DNA of 64,000 bases, taken from the NCBI GenBank assembly GCA_032622095.1, contig CP136064.1:115000004-115064003 (forward strand). Direction: 5' to 3'. Source of the DNA: Siphonodentalium dalli. Its lineage: Eukaryota > Mollusca > Scaphopoda > Gadilida > Siphonodentaliidae. Of the stretch, positions 36,801-42,367 are shown piece after piece. The translations under genes and the position numbers were made by a program. Positions within the stretch are counted from its first letter, which is position 1; each line of letters begins with the position of its first letter. The notes beneath the pieces are model-generated. The model made no database searches, was not told the DNA's origin, and saw only the letters and a program-made list of their open reading frames with translations.

Positions 36801-39386
36801 TGCATCCGCTATTTGGGGATATCGTAAATACTCATGTATAGATATGGTGCAAAATCAAGCGTTAAGTGGGGAATTTGGTATACATTCGAGCCAAGTCCGA
36901 AGATGGCTTAACATGGCAAGACTATGGAATTATTTTATACACATGCAAGATGACAGATTAGCAAAAATGTTTTTTCTCTGGGATCTCATGAATAATAGCG
37001 ATGGATGGTGTGCATCATTTAGTTGTGTTATGTCAGAAATAAATATGACAAGCACCTTTGAAAACCTACAGATATGTAATATACATGACCTCGAACGAGA
37101 GCTTTCTGCATTTAAACAGAAAACTTGGATTGAAAAAATGACATGTACCAAAGCTACGCACATACCGACTCTTTAAGAAAAATTATGCTACTGAAAAATA
37201 TATTTCCATGAATATGGATAAGTCCCACCGCTCCATACTTGCACAATTTCGATGTGCGATTTTACCTCTGCGGATAGAAACCGGTCGTTTCAGAAACGAG
37301 AAAATCGAACAAAGAATTTGCATTATGTGCAGCTCTGACAAAGTTGAAGACGAAAAACATTTTCTTTTGTTTTGTCCCTTTTACAATGACATCCGGATGT
37401 CTCTTTTATATTCCGTCTCAAGATATATTAACGACATGTTTAAAACAGACCGCATCGACGACTCTTTTAGTGAGCTAATGTTACTTCTCCGACAACTAGC
37501 AAAATTTCTGTTTGATGCTTTTATGCGAAGAAAACGATTCATATACAGATAAATTATACACCAAACGTATCAACATATAAGAATACAAAATATATAAATC
37601 CGAATATCTCCAAATTGTGTAAGATTAAAATGAAATTCTCTACTTTATATTCTCTTAATATCATCACTGAGGATAGTCCACATGTGTTGGACCAAACCAT
37701 GTACATACTTATCCTATTAAGCGTGACATATAGGCCCGATGGGCCGGGTGCTAATTGTAATTGAAACATATATATATATATTGATGATTTATGTATTGCA
37801 CATGTCACGTTAATAAATGATTATCTCTCTTTCTCTCTCTAAGAAATTCAGTGAACTGATTTTCATGTTTAATATTTTATTAATTTCAGATATAATGATT
37901 ACACCCACGATCCGCTATCTAAATGTAACTGCACACCACCATACAGTGCCGAGAACGCCATATCTGCACGGAGTGATCTTAACCCGGCAAATGGAACATA
38001 CCCATTCAGTGCTCTTGGTCACAGACTTCATGGAGCAATAGATTCCAAAGTGAGAAAATTGTTTCATCATCTAATAATGACATATTTATTCAATACTACT
38101 AGCCGATTATTGATACAGGTGGATATTTCAGCAATAGGCATAATGACATCACATGGCAATGGAAGAAGGAAGCTTTTTTCCACTTGTTTGCATTCATAAG
38201 CATTACTTTCAACAGATTATGGCTATTTTACATGTAGAGCTGTGCGAATCAGAATAACAAAATCTTTATTATACCCCCACTTTTCGAATAGTGATGTTGT
38301 CCCTCTGGTTGTCTGTCCGGGCATATATCTCAGACACTAGGCCCCTGCGAATATTAGATATTCGTTTTGCTATTTGATTCGACTTGACTTTGAAACAACG
38401 AATAGTAATTTTTAATACTTCAAACCAGCCAACCCGAATGTAAAGCATTTATCGACAATATTTGAAATATCCACAACCACTGAGAAGTATAACAAGTAGA
38501 TATCCTCGCAAGTATTCCTTCAAAATCTGCTGTTATAAGTTAACTTTAACTGTTCTAACACTCTTGTTTCGCAACTGCGAATATAACAGTTTATAATTTA
38601 TTCCGAGGACATTCAATTGGAGATGGAAAGATACTTCACAATTTGAACAGTATATCACGTCATGATGTGACTGCACATACACGCTATATCAGATGTATTA
38701 TCTTTTCATTATTTGATTGTGTTTGCTCAGTGTTGACTTGCAGTGACAGTTGTAATGTCATTAGCAAAAGTGCAGGTCAAAGCCCTTCAATCAAACACCC
38801 ATTTTATTTTTGAGAAAGTCGTGATATCGTAATGCTGTAATGGTCCATCTCCTACTCTGTATTTTGAATTGATAATGTGTGGAATTCCCCATTAACACGT
38901 TGAATGTCCGACTAGCTGCATAAACACTCGCCATCATTACTGCTTTCCAAATAGCAGCAAATGGCATTCGCTTTTCCATTCTTGAGTTATACTTCTTTGT
39001 ATATCTGGAAGTCTTTTTTTTTTGTCCGTCCATGCAGATATCGGAGCCTAACAGATCTGAATGAAATTTGGTATGGAGATTTGCCATAATGACTGATTTC
39101 AAAAGACGGCCCAATGATGTCATTTCATATATAATGTTCTAAAGTTATCCTTTATTTTAATGTTTATTTAAAAACCATTCACACTGTTCCATTGCAGCTG
39201 ACCAACTCATCAATGTTAAAGATGGAATCGATGGTCGCAGTAAGCAGCCCACCATATGACCAGGTCTCTGCATTCCAGTGGAGCACATCAGGATTTAACG
39301 TCAGCCACATCGGACAACCTGATTTATGGAAGTTTGCTCCGATTATATTTAATGGGACTGATTTGACAATTAAGCCTTTCAGCTAG
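4092..39386 (+). CDS. PLBD2: Phospholipase B-like protein, complete 11-exon gene (552 aa)
   Basis: Member of the phospholipase B-like family: secreted/lysosomal Ntn-hydrolase-fold proteins, related to PLBD1, PLBD2 and Drosophila lama. Coding exons: 4092-4255, 12144-12393, 17871-17968, 19439-19662, 21770-21861, 22536-22696, 26633-26728, 29217-29288, 30211-30363, 37890-38049, 39198-39386. They sum to 1659 nt and stay in phase across all ten introns, each with GT-AG ends. Residues 1-18 form a hydrophobic signal peptide. GSGSCSALIKLLPGN contains the family autocleavage site, with nucleophile Cys201. Other conserved blocks are ETTIGNSNASLWKF, SGTYNNEWMIVDYK, NAISARSDLNPANGTYPF and QPDLWKFAPI. About a dozen N-glycosylation sequons fit a lysosomal glycoprotein. 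Sequence detail is closer to PLBD2 than PLBD1, but the symbol denotes a family-level call. Oddity: Gln218 stands where I recall a conserved His. Substrate is uncertain even for mammalian PLBD2. Confidence 0.93.
4720..6302. mobile_element. DNA element with ~100-bp TIRs made of tandem subrepeats, 9-bp TSD
   Basis: Inserted in the LINE RT frame. The 9-bp GTGGGGTCC occurs at 4711-4719 and 6303-6311; removing one copy plus the element restores the codons for CGVPQGS. The left end (4720-4823) is the inverse of the right end (about 6200-6302): GGTTCTACTATACGCAGCAAG against GGTCCTACTATACGCAGCAAG. Each inverted repeat contains four imperfect copies of TGCAGCAAGTCCCTGGTAAA. No transposase is recognised. 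A 9-bp TSD suggests Mutator-like or another cut-and-paste group, but the superfamily is uncertain. Confidence 0.8.
5210..5860 (-). pseudogene. Coding-like remnant of unknown protein inside the 4720-6302 element
   Basis: On the minus strand two long stretches without stops abut in different frames. The upstream part (about 5860-5560) contains SSTEELLSNIPIGKKENVAF. The downstream part (about 5530-5210) contains EFAKFYVRPEIWNSKSSEV then HFNRFLREIKPVHEKMLRT and a charged, low-complexity tail. Residue composition is protein-like (acidic/basic patches, few low-complexity codons), unlike the AT-rich surroundings. They may be one gene broken by a frameshift near 5540 and one stop. I do not recognise the family: it could be a decayed transposon protein or a captured host exon. 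Confidence 0.35.
6547..7150. mobile_element. MITE with tandem-repeat TIRs, 8-bp TSD (hAT-like)
   Basis: The LINE sequence CTTTTCAC is duplicated at 6539-6546 and 7151-7158. Excising the element rejoins codons for NYMLFTNCSLP. The left end starts GGTATCCAGCTAACTGGGAC; the right end is its inverse (GAATGTCAGCTAACTGGGAC). Both ends hold several copies of GGCTAACTGGGACCTT. The 604-bp interior is AT-rich and non-coding. The 8-bp TSD fits hAT, but the terminal sequence alone does not prove it. Confidence 0.8.
8042..8054. repeat. Poly-C run (13)
   Basis: Thirteen consecutive C, inside the 3' untranslated part of the LINE. Confidence 0.8.
8262..8407. repeat. Foldback MITE, CTAGTCCAACAAATTAGA ends
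   Basis: A 146-bp near-palindrome: the left arm (CTAGTCCAACAAATTAGAC, then TTCGGATTAAGACC) is mirrored by the right arm ending GTCTAATTTGTTGGACTAG. TTCAACA directly flanks both ends (8255-8261, 8408-8414), a likely 7-8-bp TSD. No coding potential. Confidence 0.75.
8655..9392. mobile_element. hAT-like element with TTTGGCAAA subterminal repeats, copy 1
   Basis: Ends TGGGTTTGCACTG and (inverse) TCAGGGTTGGCACTG. Both ends carry runs of TTTGGCAAAAAATATTTTCA-type repeats (8670-8755 and 9300-9370). Flanks ATGTATTC (8647-8654) and ATGTATTT (9393-9400) match at 7 of 8 positions, an aged 8-bp TSD. No transposase frame. Same family as 62678-63274; related ends at 26896-28245. Confidence 0.72.
9401..10484. 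other. Intronic sequence, nothing recognised
   Basis: AT-rich PLBD intron 1 sequence. I see no coding frame, inverted repeat or microsatellite that stands out. Confidence 0.4.
10485..11480. repeat. Repeat copy built on AATTATGCTTAA, split by a TTAA element
   Basis: Several copies of GTAATTCCATTATGCTTAA-like motifs (10485-10603), continuing after the insertion as GCGGAATTGGG and a conserved stretch to about 11430. The same sequence without the insertion occurs at 63510-63650, including CTACTATTCTTACCTTGG. Probably an old interspersed repeat; class unknown. Confidence 0.6.
10600..11339. mobile_element. TTAA-flanked element (TTAACCCTTTGAAC ends)
   Basis: Inverted ends TTAACCCTTTGAAC at 10600 and GTTCAAAGGGTTAA ending at 11339. 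Interior internally repetitive (10700-10870 and 10900-11080 resemble each other). The related uninterrupted sequence at 63558-63561 has a single TTAA at the corresponding position, so insertion duplicated TTAA. This fits piggyBac-type target choice. No transposase. Confidence 0.75.
11710..11919. repeat. TA-flanked foldback MITE, copy 1
   Basis: A 210-bp near-perfect palindrome with TA at both sides (11708-11709, 11920-11921). Arms contain AATCGACTCCTTAACC, GGATTTAGTCGGAAATATGG and TTGCCATTCA and their inverses. Other copies: 28254-28389, 42834-42995, 48455-48634. The TA TSD points to a Tc1/mariner-type mobiliser. Confidence 0.8.
12144..12393 (+). CDS. PLBD2: PLBD exon 2
   Basis: Completes Gly55 and encodes residues 56-138. 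Contains AAGLVEGYLT, the family block after the first strand pair, and ends DPYWHQ. Acceptor TTCACAG|ATGG, donor CATCAG|GTGAGAA, phase 0. The donor and the last exon bases are repeated many times downstream (see the array at 12384). Confidence 0.93.
12384..13755 (+). repeat. 43-bp tandem array repeating the exon 2 splice donor
   Basis: About 18 imperfect copies of a unit of roughly 43 bases: TACTGGCATCAGGTGAGAAC, then TGTAACAATTCTGTGTAATATA. The first unit is the last ten bases of exon 2 plus its donor and early intron; the rest are intronic. Eight copies lie at 12384-12735 and about ten at 13346-13755, separated by a TTAA element. Many copies keep the CAG|GTGAGAA donor. Confidence 0.85.
12736..13326. 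mobile_element. TTAA-flanked element (TTAAAGGGGTACTGTACGCC ends)
   Basis: TTAAAGGGGTACTGTACGCC at the left end and its inverse at the right end. The 591-bp interior is non-coding. It interrupts a unit of the 43-bp array: joining GAGACCT and CAACGCTTTATAAT across one TTAA rebuilds a normal unit, showing TTAA duplication. Confidence 0.82.
14199..14232. repeat. CA dinucleotide microsatellite
   Basis: About 17 uninterrupted CA units. Confidence 0.9.
14340..15800. repeat. Tandem repeat, ~165-bp unit, with TCTG/TCCG tail
   Basis: Units share GTCTGTTAGC, GATAACTTGAACA, CAACCAATTT, GAGTTCGAAAACCAG and TTACCTGAGTTACAGCCC. About six copies can be seen, excluding the TTAA element nested at 14634. The array ends in a TCTG/TCCG-rich stretch (15750-15800). 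It belongs with the GGAC-tailed arrays at 43.4, 52, 53 and 55 kb. Confidence 0.7.
14634..15051. mobile_element. TTAA-flanked MITE family A, copy 1
   Basis: Left end TTAAAGGTACTCAATCCGAT, right end the inverse. Interior shared with 44630-45073 (including AAAAATAATGCTAACC and TTTGGCTTCGGGGGTAAAAA on one strand or the other). Nested in a tandem-repeat unit. Confidence 0.8.
15801..17327. other. Intronic sequence with fragments of tailed repeats
   Basis: 16080-16240 repeats the start of a tailed repeat (GTGTCGACATCTGGATTG followed by TGTCTG units). 16990-17160 has loose internal repeats around TTTGTGC and GGCTCC. No coding sequence seen. Confidence 0.4.
17328..17525. repeat. Two direct copies of a ~75-bp segment
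   Basis: CATTACTTATATTCACACTC then CCCATTTCCAAC and TGGTAGAG occur at 17334-17405 and again at 17452-17525, about 118 bases apart. A local duplication in intron 2. Confidence 0.65.
17871..17968 (+). CDS. PLBD2: PLBD exon 3
   Basis: Residues 139-170 plus two bases of codon 171. VSLYLIQINGLTDGYHNQ matches the family segment in which a hydrophobic strand is followed by GL-x-D-x-Y. Acceptor TTACTTCAG, donor TA|GTGAGT. Only 98 bases; an in-frame TAG is formed if the intron is retained. Confidence 0.9.
18778..19120. repeat. GAT/GAC-rich trinucleotide microsatellite
   Basis: Long imperfect run of GAT/TGA units with a pure ATT block at about 18860-18890. The serine-rich frame on the opposite strand (18950-19207) is a by-product of this repeat. 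Confidence 0.85.
19439..19662 (+). CDS. PLBD2: PLBD exon 4 with the nucleophile cysteine
   Basis: Completes Tyr171 and encodes residues 172-245 plus one base of codon 246. GDLEDLE is the family signature; GSGSCSALIKLLPGN holds the autoproteolysis site before Cys201, which becomes the N-terminal nucleophile of the mature chain. AAQDTW follows: Gln218 replaces a His that I recall in PLBD1 and PLBD2. Donor AG|GTAATT. Confidence 0.94.
19892..20267. mobile_element. TTAA-flanked MITE family E, copy 1
   Basis: TTAAAGACATATTATG at the left and CACATCACTTTAA at the right. The second copy at 56525-56900 matches along the full length with scattered substitutions. Shared internal motif: GTGTTTCACATCACTTTAA. 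No coding sequence. Confidence 0.75.
20340..21735. repeat. Hairpin repeat family H, copy 1, split by a LINE
   Basis: Left half 20340-20530 and right half 21433-21735 are the two ends of one element: TGACATTTGCAGAATGAGGT...AGCATTACCAAATTCACCC at the left, and the inverse order at the right. Each end is a hairpin of ATTTAGTGATGCTAGCCCGC type. The middle is replaced by a TAATTGATTACA-rich stretch (20575-20735) and a minus-strand LINE. Confidence 0.7.
20736..21432 (-). mobile_element. LINE reverse transcriptase fragment
   Basis: Reads on the minus strand: NKAPGPDVVHP, then ALLEQGKTPETWKMGQITAL, VNYRPISLTS, and after stops MKAFDKVPHKWLLLKMRCYL and WVKDFISRRKKRVSVNG. These are ordered N-terminal RT blocks. 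The frame is broken by stops near 21055 and 20990; the catalytic FADD region and both ends are absent. CR1/L2-like appearance. Confidence 0.85.
21770..21861 (+). CDS. PLBD2: PLBD exon 5
   Basis: Completes Glu246 and encodes residues 247-276. FSSYPGFLTSGDDYYLLSS is one of the best conserved PLBD segments. Acceptor CCCTCCAG, donor ATG|GTAAGT, phase 0. One sequon (NIT). Confidence 0.94.
22536..22696 (+). CDS. PLBD2: PLBD exon 6
   Basis: Residues 277-329 plus two bases of Thr330. METTIGNSNASLWKFV and VVANRLANSGKLWAEIF match PLBD2 closely. Donor AC|GTTAGT; the next exon completes SGTYNNEW across the junction. Confidence 0.95.
22740..23210. repeat. Fragment of tailed tandem repeat
   Basis: GTCCATCTGTCTGCC-type stretch (22770-22830), then two related units sharing TGGATGATAAC, ACTTGGTATGT and TAATAGCCCTTGTTAG at 22850-23130. 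Same class as the array at 14340. Confidence 0.6.
23211..24379. other. Intron 6 sequence, nothing recognised
   Basis: Includes a short strong hairpin, CCGCGGCAAAGCCGCGG (23576-23592). No coding frame with protein-like content. Confidence 0.4.
24380..25145. mobile_element. TIR element, AGGGTGGATACACACATGCA ends
   Basis: The first 40 bases (AGGGTGGATACACACATGCA, then TGTAATTTCTGTAT) are inverted at 25108-25145 with one or two mismatches. The 766-bp interior is non-coding. The TSD is short (TA or TTA), so the superfamily is unclear. Confidence 0.7.
25480..25700. repeat. Start of a tailed repeat, reverse orientation
   Basis: TATTCCCCACTATAATATTG followed by a CCGTCTGTCCGCATG stretch. This resembles the inverse of the GGAC tail and TATACCCCC end seen at 44460-44545. 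Confidence 0.45.
26633..26728 (+). CDS. PLBD2: PLBD exon 7
   Basis: Completes Thr330 and encodes residues 331-361 plus two bases of Pro362. YNNEWMIVDYKQF and GLLTVLDQIP match the family. Acceptor ATATTCAG, donor CC|GTAAGA. Confidence 0.95.
26896..28245. mobile_element. hAT-like element with TTTGGCTAA subterminal repeats, 8-bp TSD
   Basis: CAGTGTTCACGCTG at the left is inverted at the right (CAGCGTGAACACTG). Both flanks are CATGTAAT (26888-26895, 28246-28253). Runs of AATTTGGCTAA lie just inside each end. 1350 bp, including an 18-base C run (27936-27953) and a coding remnant. It has landed at the very edge of a TA foldback MITE. Confidence 0.82.
27229..27486 (+). pseudogene. Possible zinc-finger-like N-terminal remnant in the hAT-like element
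   Basis: An open stretch of about 85 residues. It has a short duplicated segment (TVQRETRS twice), then TFKDAWTLNRPWLNHDNVKK followed by a FCKVC motif. A tryptophan-rich segment leading into C-x2-C resembles the TTF-type/BED-like finger at the start of some hAT transposases. It ends at a stop after DAGL. No catalytic part is present. Homology is a guess from pattern only. Confidence 0.4.
28254..28389. repeat. TA-flanked foldback MITE, copy 2 (left arm shortened)
   Basis: GCCCTAAGTAATCGACCC at the left, GGGTCGATTACTTAGGCCAT at the right. The left arm lacks the GGATTTAGTCGGAAATATGG segment that the right arm keeps. The hAT-like insertion separates it from its first bases. Confidence 0.7.
29217..29288 (+). 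CDS. PLBD2: PLBD exon 8
   Basis: A 72-base exon: completes Pro362, residues 363-385, two bases of Pro386. HYADVTEKFVNQTYWASYNA matches the family block around YWASYN. Acceptor ATTTCAG, donor CC|GTAAGT. One sequon (NQT). Confidence 0.94.
29947..30202. mobile_element. TTAA-flanked MITE family B, 8 bp upstream of PLBD exon 9
   Basis: TTAATCCTTTCTTCATTAAA at the left; TTTAGTAAAGAAAGGGTTAA at the right end. Shares AGATAATAAGTTCA and CTCGTCAATTAGTA with 39399-39624 and 56025-56299. Only TTTTGCAG separates its end from exon 9. Confidence 0.72.
30211..30363 (+). CDS. PLBD2: PLBD exon 9
   Basis: Completes Pro386 and encodes residues 387-436 plus two bases of Arg437. YFADIFNLSG, YGSWFSYNSTPRAEIFRR and SFYKLM match the family. 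Acceptor TTTTGCAG. The donor AG|GTCATA departs from GTRAGT at +3 to +5, but phase and homology (LMR then YNDY) fix it. Two sequons. Confidence 0.93.
30398..30652. mobile_element. MITE family C, 34 bp downstream of PLBD exon 9
   Basis: Starts TTAACCATTTCATGACTGGA and ends TCCTGTCATGAAAGGGATAA. Holds two internal hairpins built on CTCTTATATATGCGAG. Other copies: 55901-56028, 58022-58275, 59209-59365, 61676-61927, 61970-62131. Confidence 0.75.
30653..31832. other. Intron 9 sequence
   Basis: Starts with CAGTAGGGCTGAAACGGTTA and a self-complementary stretch around ACCGGTTAACCG (30670-30730), resembling one end of a hAT element; I could not find a matching right end. The rest is unremarkable AT-rich DNA. 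Confidence 0.35.
31833..32029 (+). repeat. Split direct repeat A1
   Basis: 197 bp, matching 35488-35684 with about one mismatch (TCCGTTTTTT against TCCGGTTTTT). Ends CATCGCG in both copies. Confidence 0.92.
32229..33443 (+). CDS. Gag-like ORF1 of the DIRS-order element (404 aa)
   Basis: Probable start MVRTGSRGRARDRSS at 32229; an earlier in-frame ATG at 32037 would add 64 hydrophobic residues and is less likely. Residues 1-150 are Arg/Ser-rich and probably bind nucleic acid. The middle has a globular part (WDAPLPIPTAADGYGSHVS; WTDAFLTFISVYLDVHPE). Near the C-terminus CFEFNDGRCSWPNCRFRH gives a C-x7-C-x4-C-x3-H finger followed by CNIC, a pattern seen in DIRS-order capsid-like proteins. The frame is intact even though downstream genes are broken. 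Other long frames in this GC-rich stretch, on both strands, are shadows. The RT frame overlaps its 3' end. Confidence 0.75.
   Translation: MVRTGSRGRARDRSSRSSRQDASASSSRAGPASSDRVRPSSRVSASVSSVADSRVRGRGQHSHGRPARGRDPVRQPRRQPSRQSRRQASRRQDGSPRPKFPRYGSRSPSASPLSTRRRSSSDDSSTSLRRREDSRVASVIHRPNAPARDRTDPGNALFSFPSSLVSPWDAPLPIPTAADGYGSHVSRSIRDKIFRGDFINLDQLQEPAASIHTVDPHQLVVSASGRILVAPSGHAAPITSVDSWTDAFLTFISVYLDVHPESSAQPLLRYLRTIRWAAAKCGGSAWRVYDTQFRLKWDGNTATPWETIDPNIWLLVMTPQVRQPPQPTPPPVRASGRADNFPSHPSPVCFEFNDGRCSWPNCRFRHICNICSEPHAATAAHGQDFRRSARGGRQQRLPARPFRR
33430..34060 (+). pseudogene. Reverse transcriptase of the DIRS-order element, catalytic block deleted
   Basis: Frame overlapping the end of ORF1. Blocks visible: PLGLVPKHEPDSFRLIHHLS, ARGDLEAAYRNLRI (first catalytic Asp region) and FGCSVSCATFEKFSTFLE. 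The next sequence should be the region with the YxDD box. Instead the text jumps at about 34035-34045 to KLCYLGLELDT, which normally lies well after it, in another frame. The deletion therefore removes the catalytic aspartates. The element could only move with enzymes supplied elsewhere. Confidence 0.85.
34041..34858 (+). pseudogene. RT connection and RNase H of the DIRS-order element, frameshifted
   Basis: KLCYLGLELDT and ELQSLIGSLQFACKAVRPG are the segment after RT. NFHTDACGGQSGGFGAYF is the first RNase H strand with its catalytic Asp. Continuation LHCDNITVVCAIN and SRDNALADSLSRF (last RNase H motif) lies in a different frame after about 34590, so there is a frameshift in the middle. Confidence 0.82.
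34831..35094 (+). pseudogene. Tyrosine recombinase N-terminal fragment
   Basis: KTHRTYRTAIRAYLDFAHQH and LPEHAIVGFIAGLHRS match the SAM-like N-terminal core-binding domain of tyrosine recombinases in DIRS-order elements. The frame stops at TAG in the first bases of repeat B1. The catalytic domain (Arg, His-x-x-Arg, Tyr) is absent, so a deletion has joined the fragment to B1. Confidence 0.78.
35085..35494 (+). repeat. Split direct repeat B1
   Basis: 410 bp repeated at 35913-36322 with a single obvious mismatch (GTGGTAGGG against GTGGCAGGG). Begins CGGTGCTTAGCCATAGGG. Confidence 0.92.
35488..35684 (+). repeat. Split direct repeat A2
   Basis: Second copy of repeat A, overlapping B1 by the shared ATAATGC. 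Confidence 0.92.
35913..36322 (+). repeat. Split direct repeat B2 (right terminus)
   Basis: Second copy of repeat B; the element ends here. Unique sequence of 228 bp separates A2 from B2. Confidence 0.92.
36323..36450. repeat. Hairpin repeat family H, fragment next to the DIRS-order element
   Basis: CCCAGAGAGTGAATTTAGTG, a GATGTTAGCCCGC hairpin and GACCTCATTCTGCAAATGAC. The outermost left arm (GCAGAATGAGGTC) is missing where the retrotransposon ends. Confidence 0.7.
36730..37830 (+). mobile_element. LINE 3' end (RT C-terminal region)
   Basis: VCPVMDYASAIWGY at 36785 and on to a stop at 37174, then a second open stretch 37208-37552 with CIMCSSDKVEDEKHFLLFCP (C-x2-C-x(n)-H-x4-C zinc-binding motif) and a basic end. 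This is the RT C-terminus plus zf-RVT-like region of a Jockey/I-group-like LINE. A frame break at about 37175-37207 and the missing 5' part mark it as dead. The 3' UTR runs to about 37830 with TATATA and CTCTCT runs. The family differs from the LINE at 4335. Confidence 0.8.
37890..38049 (+). CDS. PLBD2: PLBD exon 10
   Basis: Completes Arg437 and encodes residues 438-490. YNDYTHDPLSKC and NAISARSDLNPANGTYPF are hallmark family blocks, then HGAIDSK. Acceptor AATTTCAG, donor AAA|GTGAGA, phase 0. Sequons NCT and NGT. Confidence 0.95.
39198..39386 (+). CDS. PLBD2: PLBD exon 11, C-terminus and stop
   Basis: Residues 491-552 and stop TAG (39384-39386). SPPYDQVSAFQWSTSGFN and GQPDLWKFAPI match the family C-terminus; it extends about a dozen residues past the conserved WKF block. 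Acceptor ATTGCAG. Three sequons. Confidence 0.95.
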   Translation: MTNSSMLKMESMVAVSSPPYDQVSAFQWSTSGFNVSHIGQPDLWKFAPIIFNGTDLTIKPFS

Positions 39387-39398
39387 AATATGAAAGCA

Positions 39399-39624
39399 TT
39401 AACCCTTTCTATACTAAATACTAATTGACGAGTATGTTCAGATAATAAGTTCAACAAACAACCATAGCGTTTGTTGAACTTTATATCTGAACATTTCCCA
39501 CCAATGAATATCAATCATTTTGCTCTTGTATTATTTTTTTTCTGTCTGTCATCTGATTTTATTACCTGAACACCATTCCAATGTATAACTGGTGGGAGAA
39601 TCCATTCAGTATAGAAGGGGTTAA
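39399..39624. mobile_element. TTAA-flanked MITE family B in the PLBD 3' UTR
   Basis: TTAACCCTTTCTATACTAAA at the left, TTCAGTATAGAAGGGGTTAA at the right. A central hairpin is built on GTTCAACAAAC. Its first base lies 13 bases after the PLBD stop codon, so transcripts should carry it. Confidence 0.78.
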
Positions 39625-42367
39625 CATACGGTATGTTTGTTTATTCTTCCGTGACGGGGTTAGGTGGGGGAATATTATCAAACCATCCAATAGATAAGGT
39701 TCAAAAGTACAATTTTTGGCATCTTATATGTCACAGCACAGCCAGGCGTCGCGTAATACTCACTAATAGTGTCCAACTGGAATTCTGTTTACTATTGATA
39801 TGGCTCTGCTCCGAGTAATGCCATAGAACATACCAAGATATTGATTACCAAAAAAAGGATATCTCACTTAATAGCATGTGATGCCGATAAGTGCCTTTTA
39901 TGCAGTTTCTTTTTAATTTTTTGGTGGATTAAATTACAATGGAGATAAACATACCCTGTTTTGTTGGATATTCAGGGATTCGAGCATGAAAACAGTTTGT
40001 GAACGAGCTGGCTCAAATCCCGGAACATCCAACGCAACAGAGTATATTTATCTCATAATTATGTTCCTTGTGTTTTTATAAGACATTACATTAGTAGTCG
40101 GTCTATTTCAACAGACATGACTTTTGTGTCACTTTATTGGTGGAATGGCTTATGTTTCTTGAAATATAACATGGACACAATTATTTTACAGAAGTCATAG
40201 AATAAGAACGGACTGTGTTGTGCAGAACATGGGACTATAGTTTGGTGACAATACTTGACAGATAATCTGCAAAACTGATTTGTAGTTACATCAGAGGCCA
40301 AAGGTCAATGATTAAAGAATTCAGAATGCATGTTAAGGAGATTAAAAACTTTGAACAGCATTCACTCCCCCCAATATAAGGAATATTTGTTAGTTATTTA
40401 TATGAGGATTGTTTAATTTATTTTTGTAATATTTTTGTAAAATAAATATTCATACCATTTATGTTTCGTTTGAATACTTCTCAAAATTACAAGAATTGTG
40501 ACAATGTTCTGAAATTTATGTGCTTCATGTTGTCTCACTATCCAGGAATGGTCCAAACTTATCCCCCGAGTCTGCCCAAAATATGAATCTTATATCCAGT
40601 TGCACATTGTAATTCTGCTATACCTCCACGACAGGGATTTTTATATAAGTCAAGAAAGAAATTATGTAAAATTCAGCTTTTATTGGTTGCTTGACCATCA
40701 CTGACATGAATAACACCGGGAAATCCGGGGATATGCACCAAAATGAATATAGACATATGATATAGTAATGTATATGTATCAGCATATTAGATTTTTATGT
40801 GAAAAGTTATACATGTATTTCAATATTTCACATTAGAGAGATTCCACTTGTAACTCATTACGTGTACTTGTAAGGTAAATAACAGAATATCATAGCGACA
40901 ATGAGTACGATAGAACACAAACAAATATTTGCAATCGGAGGTCTTCTATTTACGCTTCAAACAGCACTTTGGCAGTATAATGAGTGTGTGTTGCAGAAGA
41001 CACAACTCTGTAGAAATTGAAGTTTAAAGAATAATCGGTTTAGTTGAAACTGGTTTTATAATTTGAAGGGTCAATCATAGTCGTAATCTTCTGAAAATGG
41101 TAGTTAGTTGCCTTCTACTACATTGCTAGAAGCCACAATCAAAAAGCGGAATCTCTCTAAATAAGCAAGAACATAGATTTTATATGAATGATCACGAAAG
41201 AAAAGTGTTTAATTCAAAATCTGTTGGCTTATGATTTGAGAGATGAATGTAGTGGTACTGTGTCTTAATGATAAATGATGCTGTGACCTCAATAAAACGT
41301 ACATACATTATTATACATGTATTTGTATTGCTTTTTCATTACTATTTTTCTGAAACTTGTCCCGAGCTTGCAGATAAACTCAAGAAGTTCCAGTTAGCCC
41401 AATATAGATATGATTTCTAGCTGTGAATTATCAATCCCCGCCTGTGTCTTGGTCATGTGATACTGATTTGTGTTATGAAGTGTATTTTGGGTATGAATGT
41501 GTTTTATTGGGTCATAAACACATGCCACAATTGACCAACCATTATTTTGACCTTATCAGAAATATGGAACAAGAAATTCTTTTTATTACACACCTGTTAC
41601 TGAAAAGCACCAAAGTCCCAGACAGTGTCCTATTGTAAAGCCATTCCACACACATGTGCGAAATGGAGACATTGACATCACAACGTAAATTATGTTGAAC
41701 TTGAAAATGAAACCAGAATTTTAAAATATAAGTAATACCACGAAACAAAATCTTCAACATGGTCGTTTGTTGAACTTATTATCTGAACATTTCCTAAGGG
41801 AAATACTCGTCGATGATATTTCCTAAGGGAACTGGAATTCTACAATTACAGAAATATGCTAGGCTTGAAGTTAACTTAAAATATTATAGGCTGTGTTAGT
41901 TATATTCTGGTTGGTGAAATGAGACGACGACGATAAATGAATATGAACATTTAAAAAACAAAGTAAGTTCCCCTGACACATAGGCATTTATCTACCCAGA
42001 AACATATCCAACTGTTCTGAAATTTTGCATATACATGTATAACCTTTATGATGAGTTCGATTAATTGTTAACGCTGAACATTTGATTGGAGTTATGCAAG
42101 CATGAGTGCCATTTTAAGGGAAAAAATGTCAAATTCAAAAGTTGAGATTTCAAACCCCAAATTTGTGCATTAACCATGTTGCAATTCCCATTGTGCTTTC
42201 TGAGTGCACGTGCTCACTTGCAGAAATGGAATTTGCATGTTCTGTATAATTTTATCTGGGCATTCAAAATTTAAGTGTGCCTTTAATTGGCACTAATTCA
42301 AGTGCAACACTATCCTCATGGCCATCATTCACAGGGTGGATTGGAGAAAAACCCCAAAATATCAGGG
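39625..42367. other. Intergenic sequence after PLBD
   Basis: No coding frame I would defend. A family B MITE fragment lies at 41755-41830 (CGTTTGTTGAACTTATTATC). Otherwise AT-rich. Confidence 0.4.
40441..40446 (+). promoter_or_regulatory. Candidate PLBD poly(A) signal
   Basis: AATAAA about 1.05 kb after the stop codon, followed by T-rich sequence. Another AATAAA lies at 41291. Cannot be chosen without transcripts. Confidence 0.3.
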